Assembly: GCF_002878395.1 (NCBI RefSeq) | Contig: NC_061115.1 | Span: forward strand, 57,954,851 to 58,018,850 | DNA from: Capsicum annuum | Lineage: Eukaryota; Streptophyta; Magnoliopsida; Solanales; Solanaceae | Length of the DNA stretch: 64,000 nt | Direction: 5' to 3' | Part shown: positions 1 through 12,549 of the stretch, one piece after another | Layout of the letters: every line of letters begins with the position of its first letter | Numbering within the stretch: position 1 is the first letter of the stretch | Translations under genes and position numbers: made by a program | The notes under the pieces: model-generated | The model's database searches: none | What the model was told of the DNA's origin: nothing | The model's input: only the letters and a program-made list of their open reading frames with translations

Positions 1-290
1 ATGAGTTAGCATTACCTCCAGATTTATCAGTTGTCATCCATTATTTTATGTTTCTATGCTTCGATGTTACATTTTAGATGAGCCACATGTAATTTGTTGG
101 GATTCATTTCAGTTAGATGAGCGATTGTGTTTTGTTTAGGAGCATGTCTCTATTCTAGCCAAGGACGTTAGATGGTTGCATTCTAGAGTTATTCCTGCAG
201 TTGAGGTCCAGTGGAGGCATCTACTAGTAGATGAGTCTACTTGGGAGGTCACGTTTGATATGTGTTGTAGTTATCCCTAACTTTACACTG
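1..290 (+). pseudogene. Integrase C-terminus and chromodomain of a Tekay-type Ty3/gypsy element
   Basis: The first 290 bases, read on the + strand with a few stops, give the end of a chromovirus polyprotein: a stretch of the type ALPPxLSVVHPxFxVSMLR, then ILAKDVRWLHSR, then VEVQWRHLLVDESTWE. In Tekay/Del elements this is the GPY/F part of integrase followed by the chromodomain, which directs integration towards chromatin. It lies directly upstream of the LTR at 325, the usual order for the 3' end of an element, so it belongs to an element whose body is left of the window. In-frame stops show it is dead. Confidence 0.88.
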
Positions 291-324
291 ATTCAGGTAT
301 TTCTATTTCCCTAGTGGTGGATGT

Positions 325-2996
325 TGTAATGACCTGATTTTTGGTAATTTGCATGAAATATATTTCTATGTGATTTAACCATTTTACCCCCCCCCCCCAG
401 TAGTTGGATTATGGTATTGATGGGGTGGGGAGATGGTTGGCATAGTTCCCAATGCCCACTAGTGTGCTTTGTGTGAGATTATGGTTTTTGACGGTCTTAA
501 AGGATTATTTGTTGACTTCAACCAACTTCTTTTAATATGTGCATCGGATGGCAAAACATATTGTGCCAGCAGATCTATAACATCAAATTTTAGGTGGGTA
601 ACATGGTTGATATGGTTTTACGAAGTTTGTATCTTAGTTTGATCCTCTGTTTGAAAAGTTTAAAAGATAGGTCTCGAGGGTCAATTCTATGAAAAAAATA
701 TTTTTTTCAGATATCTAATATCGCCATTGCGTTCGAAGAACCAAATTTGATGGAGTAACATAGTTCATTTGCTTTCTCAAGATCTTAGATGAATTCTGAT
801 GGGTTTGCGGGGACTTGGAATTTCCAAGTCTCTACAGTTGGTGCACCACTCTACTGGTACAGCTGCTGAAGTGCTACTTTGTCCACTTTAGCGGCAAGAG
901 CTAAAGCCTCACTTGGTTTATTTAGTAGTCGACTATAGCTGATCAAGGGCGCTTTAGCAGTGCCCTATCCCCTTCAGTGGTAGGAGCTAAAGCAGACAAT
1001 TAGTAGACTGGCTTGCATTGGCGGGTATCGCTGGAGCGGTACTTGACCACTTTAGCGACACCTGTCACCTAGGTATATAAAATTCTTTTCTCGTTTTCTT
1101 CACCTTTTTTGAAGACTTAGAGCTTGGGGTTTCAAGTTTTTGCGCTATTTCTTCCATGTTTAAGCTTGGGTAAGCTACAAATCCCTATTTTAATCATTTT
1201 CCTTCAATTTTTTTCTTTAAAACTTTTTAAAACATGAATTCAAAAATGGAAATTAAGGATTTTGGCATGGAAGACCTAAATTAATGATTCTTCAATTTAA
1301 ACCCCAATTCCAAACCTTTTTTCTTGGGTTTTCTCATATAAGTTTCTTTAATCATGGAAAATATATTTTTGGACAAATATTTTGGTTTTACCTTTCTTTT
1401 TGTTAAACCCATTACGGGGGTCCATTTTGACCCCGACTTGAAAATAGGCAATATAGATATTGTTGACTTTCTCTTGATGCGTAGATTCTATATTTGTATG
1501 TTTTAGTTGATTGAGGGTCCATTCATAAGGTACAAGGTCATGTTGAAGGCTCATTTGTATCGATTTTTGGCATTTGAGGTAGGTTATGGATTAACTTCCT
1601 TCAAACTGAGATGGGTAGCAAATATTGTTGTAAGATCATGTTTCGGGCATGTGAACCAATCATGAAAATGATGTTGTTGTAGTGTTGATCCCGTGTGGGG
1701 GATTTTATTGTTGTTATTTTGTACTTTAAAGGCATTATCTATTTTGGTGTCCGTGTGAGTCTTATATGATGATATTGGCTTGATTTTTCAATAATTGTTT
1801 TTTACCCTTAGTGGAAAATTATCTTAATTGATAATTGTGTAGTATCAAATATGGTATATCTTAGTCTGTGTTATGTCGATTATGTTGGACCATGAATGAC
1901 TGGCTTGTTTAGGGGATTTTGGCTCACACACTTGGTATATTGGTTGGAATTGGAAATTCTCATTTGGTTGGTTGTGAGCATTGCATCACCATATCATATT
2001 CATTCATCAAACATTGGTACCACTGTGGAAATACTGGAAACACTAGTTTGTGACATCATTATAGACCATCTTCGAGGGATCTGCCGGAGATGAGTCATAG
2101 ATATTGGTATTGGTTATTCGGTTGTATATAGGTTGATGAAACCCCATCGTCCTACCTTGGAGCACAGCTTATTAGGTGTATACATAGATTGGTATTAACC
2201 TTATGCATCATATTATATCGTCATTGTAATCATCATCATCATATTCATTGCATTTCATATGTATATTATGCTCATTCTACGTAATATTACTGTCTTTGAT
2301 ATGCTATCTCTATATGTGCTCATATTTTGTAGGTGTTATATCTGTATTACCTGTATTTCCTTTCTCATATTTACATATGGTATGTGTGAATCTGGTAGAA
2401 ATGTATGGGCTAGAATTTGGGACATTTTCTGATTGCAGTTGACGTGCTCCTAGTGTTTATTTTGTATGCTTTATTTTCTAATTTGCTCAGTCGGGCTATG
2501 ATACCTACTGAGTACAAGTGAACCATACTCACCCCTACTACACCCATTTGGTTGCAAATTTAGGTACAAATGCGTCGCACAACAGTTGATTCAGGCAATA
2601 CTTGGAGACTATTCGAGATAGTTGATCTATACATCCAGAGTTTACTACTACCTTTTTCTTATCTAGACTATGTCCTTCTTATATTCAGAGACAAAGTTGT
2701 TCCTTTTTTAACATGTTATATATATTTTGACTTCGAGTTGTATTAGTTAGTTTTTATATTGTGATACTAGGTTTTGGGGATTTGGTCTGGTGTCTTAATA
2801 GTATTTTTTTGCTCTTATCATGTATGTGTGGTTTAACTCTGTTTTAAGAGTCTTGCCTTGGGTTTTGGTATTATATTTCATTTCATATCAGTTTGGATAA
2901 TAGACTTACTTGTCAAGGCTTGCCGTGACAAGTGCTATCATGACCCTTGATTTTGGGTCATGACGTACTATGACCTCGCCTTTTTAGGTCATGATA
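325..2996 (+). repeat. Full-length LTR (~2.7 kb) of a Tekay-type element
   Basis: The LTR starts TGTAATGACCTG just after a G-rich stretch (gtggtggat) that fits a polypurine tract, and ends ...GTCATGATA immediately before a Met-tRNA primer site. The last dinucleotide is TA where CA is expected. It contains a run of 12 C (387-398), a sequence TACTGAGTAC near 2507 that recurs in other LTRs of this window, and AT-rich stretches. Because chromodomain sequence lies on its left and a primer site plus gag on its right, it acts as the 3' LTR of one element and the 5' LTR of the next. No convincing gene lies inside it. Confidence 0.82.
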
Positions 2997-2999
2997 AAT

Positions 3000-3010
3000 T
3001 GGTATCAGAG
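3000..3010 (+). other. Primer binding site, initiator Met-tRNA type
   Basis: TGGTATCAGAG matches the first bases of the standard primer site complementary to the 3' end of initiator tRNA-Met. It sits three bases after the LTR end, as in Tekay elements, and marks the start of the interior of element T1. Confidence 0.85.
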
Positions 3011-3200
3011 TTCTGGTTCACCATTTTTGCGAAAAAAAAGAATAAAATATCTAATAGAGTCCTTCGGATTGATATGATTATGTCTGTATCTATCTTTGGG
3101 TGGCTATGAGATGTTAGGAAAATTTCTCTATTTTGATACCTTACCGTATATGTCATTCATACTCAGTATTTTTAACTTGTATCTCACTTTTTATTTATTG

Positions 3201-4601
3201 ATAGTGAGAAGTTGATCAGGATCTACTATTAATTATGAGCAAGCACTCGATAAAGGTGTCCCAGGGTTTGAGGCAGGGGTTGTGGCTAAGACCGCGATAG
3301 AGGCAGGGCATAAGAAGCGACTCCAACTAAAGGATAGGATAGAGTGGTCTCTCTCCAGCTAGTGTTTTTTCATGTTGAGGCGGCTTATTATCTAAGGATG
3401 AGGGACCATCTTAGACCTCTCAGATTTTTGTTACTACTCAAGTGTTACAGGATCTTCTAAGCCATTTGGATGGCATTCCTTAGGTAGGTACTCTACCTAG
3501 CATCCAGATGGTTTGCATAGAAGTAAAGGTGCCTAGCTGCTGGGGTAGGTTTATATTTTGGGATTTCAGACTCCCGAGGCACAATTAGATGTTGCTATGG
3601 ACCTATTCACTAAGGTGTTACCTAATTGACTTATTGTTCCACCAGTGGTGCCCAGTTCAGTGATGTTTACTGATGACCAGAAAAGGTTTGAGATATTCAT
3701 GAGATTGCCATCTCTTATATATAGTAGTTATATTGATGAGGATGCATATGATTTCTTGATTAGTCATTGGGAAATTATGCATAACCTTAGTTTGCTTGAG
3801 TCTCGTGGTATTTATTGCACTACCTTCCAGTTGACTGATGTGGCTAGACAATGATGGAGATCATTTGTTGTTGTTAGCTAGTGGGTTCCCCTCTTTTGAC
3901 TTAGACCCTCTTTTGGAGATTTCTTTTGAGAGATATGTGTCCTTCCTCTTAAGGGACAAACTTAGTTCAAGGCTTCATAACCGTCGTAGAGTATTTTGAT
4001 GCTTTGTTTAGGCATGCTATGCGTTGTATCGCTATAGAGGCAGAGAGGAACAGAAAGTTCGTGAAGAGATTGTCTATTTCTGTTTAGTTGGAAATGACTC
4101 AGTTAGTGACTTTAGGTAGCTCTTTCAGATTATTTTAGATTATGCCAAGGGTTCTCAGAGTGGTAATGGTAAAAGGTATGCCGACTGGACAATTTTAATA
4201 TTCATCTATCCTCGGGTAAAGATAGTTTAGGAGGAGGTTCTCATGGTTACTATAGTAAACCGGTACAAGTTACAAAGTTTTGATTGCGGGCTTGCGGGTT
4301 CTGAGGCATTGAGTGGTTAGAGATTAGGTCTTGCAGATAAGTGTCTTATTTTTACTCCCTTAAGTATAGTTGATATTCTATTTTTTTTGGGCCCTCTCAG
4401 CGTAATTTTTCTAGAAGAGGATGCTATATTTTTTATGTGTTTGGTCACTTAGCTATAGACTGCCCCAGATACATGACAGGTCCTCTATAGTAGAGTGGAC
4501 AACTTCAGATTTGTGTAGCTCCAGTGCCTTTGGTTAGAGGGGGTGCATAGGGCTGTAGAGGTGGGTTACGAAGTACAAGGGGTGGAACTTAAGGAGCTCG
4601 A
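3201..4601 (+). pseudogene. Decayed gag of Tekay element T1 (interrupted)
   Basis: Gag is the capsid/nucleocapsid precursor that packages element RNA. The clearest block is 3645-3854, with FTDDQKRFEIFMRLPS, EDAYDFLIS and TTFQLTDVAR, the conserved capsid region of Tekay gag. Near 4413-4460 there is a zinc knuckle of the form C-x2-F-x4-H-x4-C, in which the second cysteine is phenylalanine. The expected start codon, judged by the related leader at 48182, is ATA at 3201. Many stops separate the blocks. The Gly/Arg-rich tail stops at about 4601, where a minus-strand LTR begins; the continuation is found at 46808. Broken gene, no function expected. Confidence 0.85.
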
Positions 4602-5540
4602 TTCACAACCCAAACCAAAGACAAGTCGTGATAGGTATCTCAAGTCTGCCAAGGAACGGAGACCACCCCATTAGCCTAGCCAACCACATGACAATACAAC
4701 TAGCAGTCGATGAGTTCCTAACATATAACAAGATAGAACTGAGTTTTGAATATATAACAAGGGATGAGTTTCGAACATATAACAAGATAGATAAATCAAT
4801 AGGAAGAGGGATCTAAGAATCCATAAGACAATCCACCCAGACTTTATCCACAAATCCTCTAAGAAACAAAACATCAACCTAAGTCGGGACATGCCCTCGA
4901 CCATAGACAAAAACCCACTAAAATAGTCGAATACAAAAGTAAATGCAAGACCATGAAATGAAGGCCGACCGAAAAATGAAATCTCTCTACTTCAAATATG
5001 ACTTTCAAACAATCTTGAAATCACCTTCCATTGCGCAAGAAAACAGAAGTTCTTCAAACCCTGTATTGCATAGGGATACAACATCCGAGGATGGTTAGTG
5101 GGGTGAACACTATCATGTAAATCAGAGAAGGGATAAAATAATGACATGATCAATCAATCGATAAATCGTTCTAAAACCATATGTATATAATCATATACAA
5201 ATATATATATAATATATAGGGATAAGGTTCAAGATTTAGCATGAAGTTTAAAACATTATCCTAGACTATATAGCTATCTCATCATCTAGGCACCCACGGG
5301 CTATATGGGTTCAACTCCACCTACTGAAAAAGCCCAAGTGCGTGTTAGGCTCACGAACTAGAGATATCAAAGGAAGTCCAGGGAATGCCCCAACCCCATG
5401 TCATTCCATAATATATATATATACGTGTATATAAGTGTGAGCTATGCACTCGGTTGTCAAGACCCCCACACCAGCGAACGTGGTTTCCAGTGTTCGTTCT
5501 CCCTAGGACGTACACCTTCAAGGTAAGCTACACAATCCCC
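4602..5540 (-). repeat. Outer part of the 3' LTR of Tekay element T2 (split by Athila A1)
   Basis: From TTCACAACCC at 4602 the sequence changes abruptly from + strand gag to a - strand LTR end of chromovirus type (TGTCACAACCC expected, first bases altered). From about 5150 it matches 23548-23930, the right LTR of the same element, including 'ctatatgggtt', 'gaatgtcccaaccccac'-like and 'tggtttccagtgttcg' blocks. The LTR resumes at 15592 after the Athila insertion. The part 4602-5150 has no counterpart in the right LTR. The small open frames here are not genes. Confidence 0.75.
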
Positions 5541-7046
5541 TGATAATGCTCAAACTAAACCTCTCTTACGAGAGAGTAAGTGGTCTTTGTAAAATATATA
5601 ACCCAACTAGGTTGGGGTCGAATGTCACACGGAATATAGTGTTAATTTGAGTTGTTTGTGAGTCAATCAACTAATAGTTAGCAATTTCCTGTGAATGGGG
5701 GTTTTATAAAGGGTAACAAGTAATTATTTCTCAATTCAGTGTTAGTGTTCTTAATCAATCATATGGAAAACCAGAGTTGTGTTCACTATGAGTGTTGGTA
5801 TTTTACAGACACTAGCAGCAGTTGAAGATTCTTGTGGTAGGTAGGAACAACAGATTATCCTTGTCGAAGTAACATCTAAATGTTTCTGAACCTATTTAGA
5901 CATTTAATTAACTAATTCTTTCAAACTTAGGGAATTTATATTTCATAACAGGATGTTGTCTCAAATTAATTAACCTTGTTACAACGTTAATTATTAAATG
6001 AAAGTTTGATGCTTCCAAGTCCCTGTTGATAATTCACTTCCTACTAGGGTTAATTTCTTATTTCAAGCAAATCACTACTAGGCATCACCTATAGTTTGCA
6101 ACCAATAGATAATATGTAAAACAGAGGAATTACCAAGGAGTTCCTACTACCTTTAGAATCTTGAACAACTGTTTACTTTAAAAAACCAAACCCATAGATC
6201 CCACAATTCAGGTTACAGGAATTAGCTACTCATAAGGTAAAAAGCAACAAGACAATTTGTATTCATAATTCAATAAATGATAACTTATAGAATAATGAAT
6301 ATCAACAAGTTTTTCTTAGATTATACCGTAGTAGAAATCCAAGGAAAATTATGATATCAATCTCTCAAAAGTTAATTGTAAAGTTATAGAGAAAACTAGA
6401 GAGAAAATAGTGTAAGTTCGTGCAGTTCAAGATGAATGTTCTCCAGTTCAAGATGCCCTAGGAAACCGTCAACTTTACCTTAAATACAAAGATATAAATT
6501 AGGATCCAAATAATAGAATACAATTTTTTCTTGCACAGCTGACGATAAAGTGTGACGCCTTATCAGGAGTCTGACGACTTATTAGACATTGTCGTCAGCT
6601 CCTCCTCCTACTTTGATGATTTCTGCCTTAGGCTAATGGCTTATCAAGACTTTGAAGACATGTTATACAGTTTCATCACTTCTTCACATCAAATCTCGTG
6701 TACTGCCTTAGGCTGACGGCATTCTTGACAGTTTATCAGATACCTGACGGCTTATCAGGGGATATCCTCACACTTCTGCTCCAACTTCCTTACACTGTCT
6801 ATAGATGATGATGAATTTGACAACTTATCACAACTTTGATGACTTATCATACAAGTCGTCAACTACACTTTCATGGCCACTTGTTCCAAATTCACCACTT
6901 TTGCTTTAATTGTCTTTGGTTTTCTTGTATCTTGACTTTTCTACATTATCAAATAGAAAACAATCAAAAACGACAAAAGTTGCTTAAGACTTTAAAATTA
7001 TTTCTAGTTAAAAGCCTCAAATGTGTTAACATTAGCTAACACATCA
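5541..7046 (-). repeat. 3' LTR of Athila A1
   Basis: On the - strand it begins TGATGTGTTAGC and ends ATTATCA. It is 1506 bases against 1174 for the 5' LTR at 14413-15586; the excess is a ~345-base block around 5607-5951 absent from the other copy. The region 6540-6850 holds several copies of a motif close to TGACGGCTTATCAG on the + strand. Confidence 0.9.
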
Positions 7047-8787
7047 ACACCCTCAACTTAAAACAATTGCTAATCCTCAAGCAACTTCAACATAACTAAG
7101 AGGATACAAAGCACATTCGGCAGTCAATCATCCATTTTAGCTCAAAACATATTTACCATCTCCAAGGTCAATCAGCTCAAACTCAACTGTGTATATTAAT
7201 AAAAAGCAACAATGCAACACAAAGGAATCAAGATATGGCATCAACTTAGCAACAACAACTATGCATGTACCAATATTACACTACCCTAATAAGTTAGCAA
7301 CTAGCAACATAACCAGTATGCCCTTACAACAAAGAAGTCCCTCCTTACTCATATAAGAAATAACATATGTAATTATGGGGACAATCAATGGACACTCACT
7401 CTCAAAATAAAGTTCCAATCAATGTATGCCAAATACCATAAGCTTGCCCTTATTTTCATTACCAAGGTTTTCAGACAGGTAAGCTAGGATCACTATAGGT
7501 CTTTTTCTTTGGCTTGTAACGTAGGCTAAGGACTGGTATGATACTTGATGATATTTAATGTTAATATGAATCCTTGGCACCACACTAAATTTTTGGGTCT
7601 CAGTTATTTACCTTTACCTAATTCTCTCCTTTCTTGATCACACATACTCCGGATGAGTGCGGTCTTTTTGACAATCATTTCTTTTTTTTTTACAACTTTT
7701 CTTTACTTATTCTTCTTCCAGCACACCTAGATTTTTATTCTTTTCTTTTATTCTATCTTTCCTTATACTTATTTTACATCACGTACCCCTATGGTAGCAA
7801 CCCTCAACTTACGCAATTTGCCTAAGTTAAAGTGCACAATGTTTAAGGAGGACCAGGGCCAAAACAAGTTTATTGTGATACAAATAGGAAGGTGATAGGT
7901 ATCATAAAAGAATAGGCATTTAGGGTCAAAATGGGATCAAGGGATATCATTCATACAGGGAAGCCAATAGGCTAGAAGTGGACTAATCTCAAAATGGCCT
8001 ATGATCTTTTCCTAACCCGTATCCTACAACTAAGGCAAGACTAATCGGGCAAGTTCTAAATTTAACATACAAAGAGAACTAAGTATTATCTCGCACGCAC
8101 ATGGCACACAGGTACATTACAAGATACTACCCATCCGGTTCATGCATTGTTTAGCAATGGTTATCATGTCACTAGTACTAATGCCATAACAAGATGCACA
8201 GTGGTCCCACATAAATGCATATCACACAGTTACAAAATAGACCATTGGAGAGGTGTTCAAAAATCAACAAAAATATGTTAACTGCCTAAGGTACTTGTAT
8301 TTCTCCTAGTCAATTGTAATATTTTACAAAAAATCACCCTATACCCTTAATTTAAAATCAAGTGTTGTCCTCAATGTACATACAAAGAGAAACTGAGCTA
8401 AGGGTTAGGGTATATCTGGAGTAGTTCAAGGAAGAGTGTTTTCTTATTTGAGCATATCTGATGGTCAAGATTGATGGCTTATCAGAGTTATGATAGCCCA
8501 TCACATTTTGTCGTTAGCTCTATCTAGAACATATCTCAAAATTTTCTCTGTTGATGACCTAGTGTGAAAACTTATCACAAGTGCGATAGCCCATCAAGTG
8601 TTGTTGTTAGCCCTAAACAGAACATGCCTCAAGCTTGGCTTCTCTGGCGACCTGGTGTGATAGTTTATCATAAGTGTGATAGCTTATCAGACTTAGTCAT
8701 CAAGACACCTTGATCAAAAATAAAATCTTTGGGTTTCCTCCTAATAACGCCTAATAATTCGCGGCACGACTCAGTTATCTCAATTAC
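7047..8787 (-). other. 3' untranslated region of Athila A1
   Basis: This lies between the integrase stop and the 3' LTR. Autonomous Athila elements often carry an env-like gene here; I find no supportable one. The stretch 8440-8710 contains a degenerate tandem repeat of roughly 90 bases rich in 'gatagcttatca' and 'gtgtgatag' motifs, related to the motifs in the LTR. The small + strand frames at 6836 and 7634 are AT-rich and unconvincing. Confidence 0.7.
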
Positions 8788-9990
8788 TTAGGCTTTATCG
8801 AGATATAAGGTAGCTATACACTTTATCGAGTCCATTAGACCGATATATAGCTTCACTCGCTGCCCATTTACCTTAAAGACGCTCCCATCCTCATTCTTGA
8901 GTTCAACTACTCCAGATGAGTAGACTTGACTCACTTTGAATGGGCCGAACAACTTTGATTTTAACTTACCTGGGAATAGCTTCAGTCTGGAGTTAAAGAG
9001 GAGTACCAAATAACCTTTATGAAAGTTTTATTTTTCAATCCTTCGAACATGATACTTCTTCATCTTCTCCTTGTATAAATTTGTTCTTTCATAAGCCCCG
9101 AGATGGAATTCATCCATCTTATTCAATTTTCCTAGTCTTAGCTCAGCTGCCTCCTTCCAATTCAGATTTAACCTTTTAGTGCCCATAAGGTCTTGTGCTC
9201 CCAATCGATCGGTAAATGACATGCTTTCCCATAGACTAGCTGGTATGGTGACATGCCAATTGGTATCTTGAAAGTAGTCCAATACGCTCATAAAGCCTCA
9301 TCTAGCTTTCAAGACCAATCTCTTCTACCAGTCTTCACTGTTTTAGCTAAGATGGCCTTAATCTCCCAATTTAAGACCTCTACTTGCCCACTAGTTTGTG
9401 GGTGATATGGGGTCGCTACTCTATGCTGTTTCACTTTGTATTTCACCAAAGCCACCCGAAACACTGTGTTAAAAAATGATAACCTCTATCGCTTATAATA
9501 GTACGTGGTATTCCAAAGAGAGAGAAGATGTTCTTTTTAAGAAACACAACAACTCTTTTCCTTTATTATCCAACAAGGCGATGGCTTCAACCTATTTTTG
9601 ATACATAATCAACAACAACTAGAATGCACTTCATCCCATACGAGCTTACAAAAGGGCCCATAAAGTCGATGCCCTAAATGTCAAACAATTCTACTTCAAG
9701 CATCTTCGTCAAAGGTATCTCATTCCTCTTGGAGATTGACCCCTGCCTCTGGCATTGGTCACACTTTAGCACAAACTCATAAGCATCCTTGAATAATGTT
9801 GGCCAATAGTAGCCACTCTACAATACCTTTCTAGCCGTTCGATCACCTGCATGGTGACCTCTAACTGGTGAAGCATGACATGCTTCCAATATACATAAAA
9901 CATCCACTTCTGACACACATCTCCTTATAATATTGTCATCACATCACCAAAAAAGATACGGCTCATCCAAGAAGTAGCGTGTCACATCTT
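8788..9990 (-). pseudogene. Athila A1 integrase (broken)
   Basis: Integrase joins element DNA to the chromosome. Read on the - strand with stops, the N-terminal zinc-binding region is visible around 9740-9910: ACHASPVRGHHAGDRTARK, then LKCDQCQRQG, giving the HHCC pattern. The core starts near 9690 with a GIDFMGPF-type block. The C-terminus is well kept: KKLNLNW-like [23 protein letters not shown] (9028-9291) and LVLLFNSRLKLFPGKLKSK...GPF...FKVNGQRVK (8788-9009), which is the GPY/F module. The polyprotein ends at TTA 8788-8790 on the + strand (TAA on the - strand). No chromodomain follows, as expected for Athila. Confidence 0.88.
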
Positions 9991-10169
9991 GGAAGAATTT
10001 CTTTCTTTGATGGAAAGGAAGATTTTCTAGAATTACTTCACTCACAATATAGTTTGAAAAATAAGCATACCTAGGCATTTTCTCCATAGCGGTAGACAAG
10101 ATCTCTTCATCAGGAAATGCATCATCTATCTCTATTTCATCACTAACTGATTGCTCACCTTCTATCCTA

Positions 10170-11530
10170 GAAGATGATCTATAACTTAGTTTTCGTAACC
10201 CTTCCTATCTTTGACTTCAAAGTCAAATTCTTGGAGCAACAATACTCATCTAGTCAGCCTTGGTTTAGCATCCTTCTTAGCCATTAAATATCTCAAGGAT
10301 GCGTGGTCAGTGTGGACCACTACCTTGGTCCCTAGCAGATAAGCCCTGAATTTCTCAAAAGCATAAACTACAGCAAAGAGTTCCCGTTCGGTAACGGTGT
10401 AGTTCTTTTGATCTCTATTTAGTGCTTTGCTGGCATAATAAATTGGATGAAACTATTTGTCCTTCTTTTGTCCTAACACAGCTCCAAGGGCAACACCGCT
10501 TGCATCACATATGATGTTGAATGGTTTTGACCAGTTAGGTGCAATAATGATAGAGGCCTCTACAAGATTCTTTTTGAGGCATTCAAATGCCTTTAAGCAA
10601 TCATCATCAAATAAGAACTTAACTTTTTTCTCCAAAAGCTTGCAAAGTGGATATGCAACTTTTGATAAATCACTTATAAACCTTCAGTAATGCCCAGCAT
10701 GTCCAAGGAAACTACGCACTCCTTTTACTAAAATGGGAGGTGGTAGCTTCTCAATAACCTCTACCTTGGCTCAATCTACCTCTATCCCTTATACTGAAAT
10801 TTTGTGCCCTAGAACAATGCACTCCTTCACCATAAAGTGGTATTTTTCCTAATTAAGAACTAAATTGAATTCAACACGACATTGCAAGGCCATACTCAGG
10901 TCGCCAAACACTTCTCAAATGAATCTCCTACCATCGAAAAATCATCCATAAACACTTCCAAGGTGTCTTCAACCATATCTGAGAAAATAGACATCATACA
11001 CCATTGGAAGGTGGCAGGTGCATTACATAACCCAAATGGCATCCGCTTGAATGCAAAAGTTCCATATGGGCATGTAAATGTTGTCTTCTCTTGATCTTTA
11101 GGAGAAATACATATCTAGTTATACCCAGAATGACCATCCAAAATGCAACACCACCTCCTTCCTACCAATCGATCAAGCATTTGATCCATAAAGGGCATCA
11201 GGAAGTGATCTTTCAAAGTCCATGAGTTTAATTTGCGGTAGTCCACGCACACTCTCCACCCGGTCGTAGGCCTGAATGGAATCAACTCATTCCTTTCATT
11301 TGAAACAACAGTCATACCCCCTTTCTTGGACACATATTGAACTGGGCTCACCCATTTACTGTCAGAAATGGGATAAACTACTCCTGCATCTAGCTATTTA
11401 ATAATTTCCTTCTAAACCACCTCTTGAATCGGTGGTTTAAGACGATGTTGGTGTTCGATGGTTGGAGTGCAGTCCTCTTCAAGCTATATCTTATGAGTGT
11501 AGATGCCAAGGGGAATGCCAATAATATCTA
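10170..11530 (-). pseudogene. Athila A1 reverse transcriptase and RNase H (broken)
   Basis: This makes the DNA copy of the element and removes the RNA strand. On the - strand 11115-11351 encodes SPVQYVSKKGGMTVV...NELIPFRPTTGWRVCVDYRKLN...FMDQMLDRL...CILDGHSGYN, the fingers and first catalytic-Asp block. The later palm blocks lie at 10880-11110. The connection and RNase H appear at 10200-10690: PFNIICDASGVALGAVLGQ (first RNase H Asp), [23 protein letters not shown] and [14 protein letters not shown]. Several stops and frameshifts interrupt the reading, so the enzyme cannot be made. Confidence 0.88.
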
Positions 11531-11930
11531 CAATAGTCAGCCTATTGCCCTTTTGTACCGTTGAAGTATCACAATAAGCGCTTCCACATTTTTCTTGCCC
11601 AAATCAGCTACAATAATAACGCATAACGTGTTTCTTCTACCTAGAAACACGTACCTTAAATGCCCTGGCAGTTTTTTCAATTCCAACACCGGTGGCTCTT
11701 CGATGGATGGCTTATCCAGTGGTGTTGGTCGATTAGAAAGATCAAGATCTAGCTTCTTAGGAGCATAAGATTATGAACCCATTCCTAACATTGCACAAAT
11801 AGTCTCTTCATACTTCTCAATTCCTTGACGATCAAAACTCATCAGTACTGCAGCTAAAGGTTTAACAGAAAGTTTCTCCTCTACTGACACCTCCTGGTCA
11901 TTCTCATAATATACGTCAACAATTGAGAAC

Positions 11931-12370
11931 ACACTCATTTATTCATATTGTTTCATTAATTTGTAACATCAAATTGCACCACTTCATCATTCAACTTGAA
12001 TAAGAGCTCATTAGCTCGCAAATCAATCAGCACACTTCCGATTGCGAGAAAAGGTCGACCCAAGATTATGGGCTCCTCAAAGGTCACCTGACAATCTAGA
12101 ATGATGAAATCTATAGGAAATATAAAGCTCAACACTTTTACTAGCACATCGTAGAAAATACCAACTGGTCATTTTACCGACCTATCTGCCATCACAAGTC
12201 GTATGTTGGTGGGTATAGAATTGCCCAAACCCAGCTTTTTATAGACATCTAGTGGCATCAGATTAATATTTGCTCCCAGATCACATTTGGCCTTAGCAAA
12301 TTCTAGAAACCCAATAGTATAACGAATAGTGAATGCTCCTGGGTTTTCTATCTTTTGCACCAAGGACCTA
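11931..12370 (-). pseudogene. Athila A1 aspartic protease (broken)
   Basis: The protease cuts the gag-pol polyprotein. On the - strand 12169-12363 gives NPGAFTIRYTIG...AKCDLGANINLMPLDVYKKLGLG, with the D-L-G-A active-site motif typical of Athila (D-S/T-G in other families). It continues at 11956-12147 with [22 protein letters not shown] and ALIDLR-like [10 protein letters not shown], the second half of the fold. A stop separates the two halves. Confidence 0.87.
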
Positions 12371-12549
12371 ACCGATGTTATCCATCGGTTTGTACCTCAT
12401 CGCTCTTTTCTTTGTCATAAGATCCTTCATAAATTTAGCATATTATGGTATTTGTTCAAATGCCTCAACCAAAGGCACATTCACTGTTAGTTGCTTCAAC
12501 ATTGCCATGTATTTACTCAACTTTGTATCACCGGCCTTCTTTTTCAATC

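Noticed and set aside
1348..2442. Small frames inside the first LTR
   Set aside because: Short, AT-rich, on both strands, no motif; the region is LTR sequence.
7047..8787. An env-like gene between Athila integrase and LTR
   Set aside because: No frame of useful length or membrane pattern on the - strand; the + strand frames are AT-rich and on the wrong strand.
10457..11094. + strand frames at 10457-10690 and 10882-11094
   Set aside because: They are antisense shadows of the Athila reverse transcriptase/RNase H coding strand.
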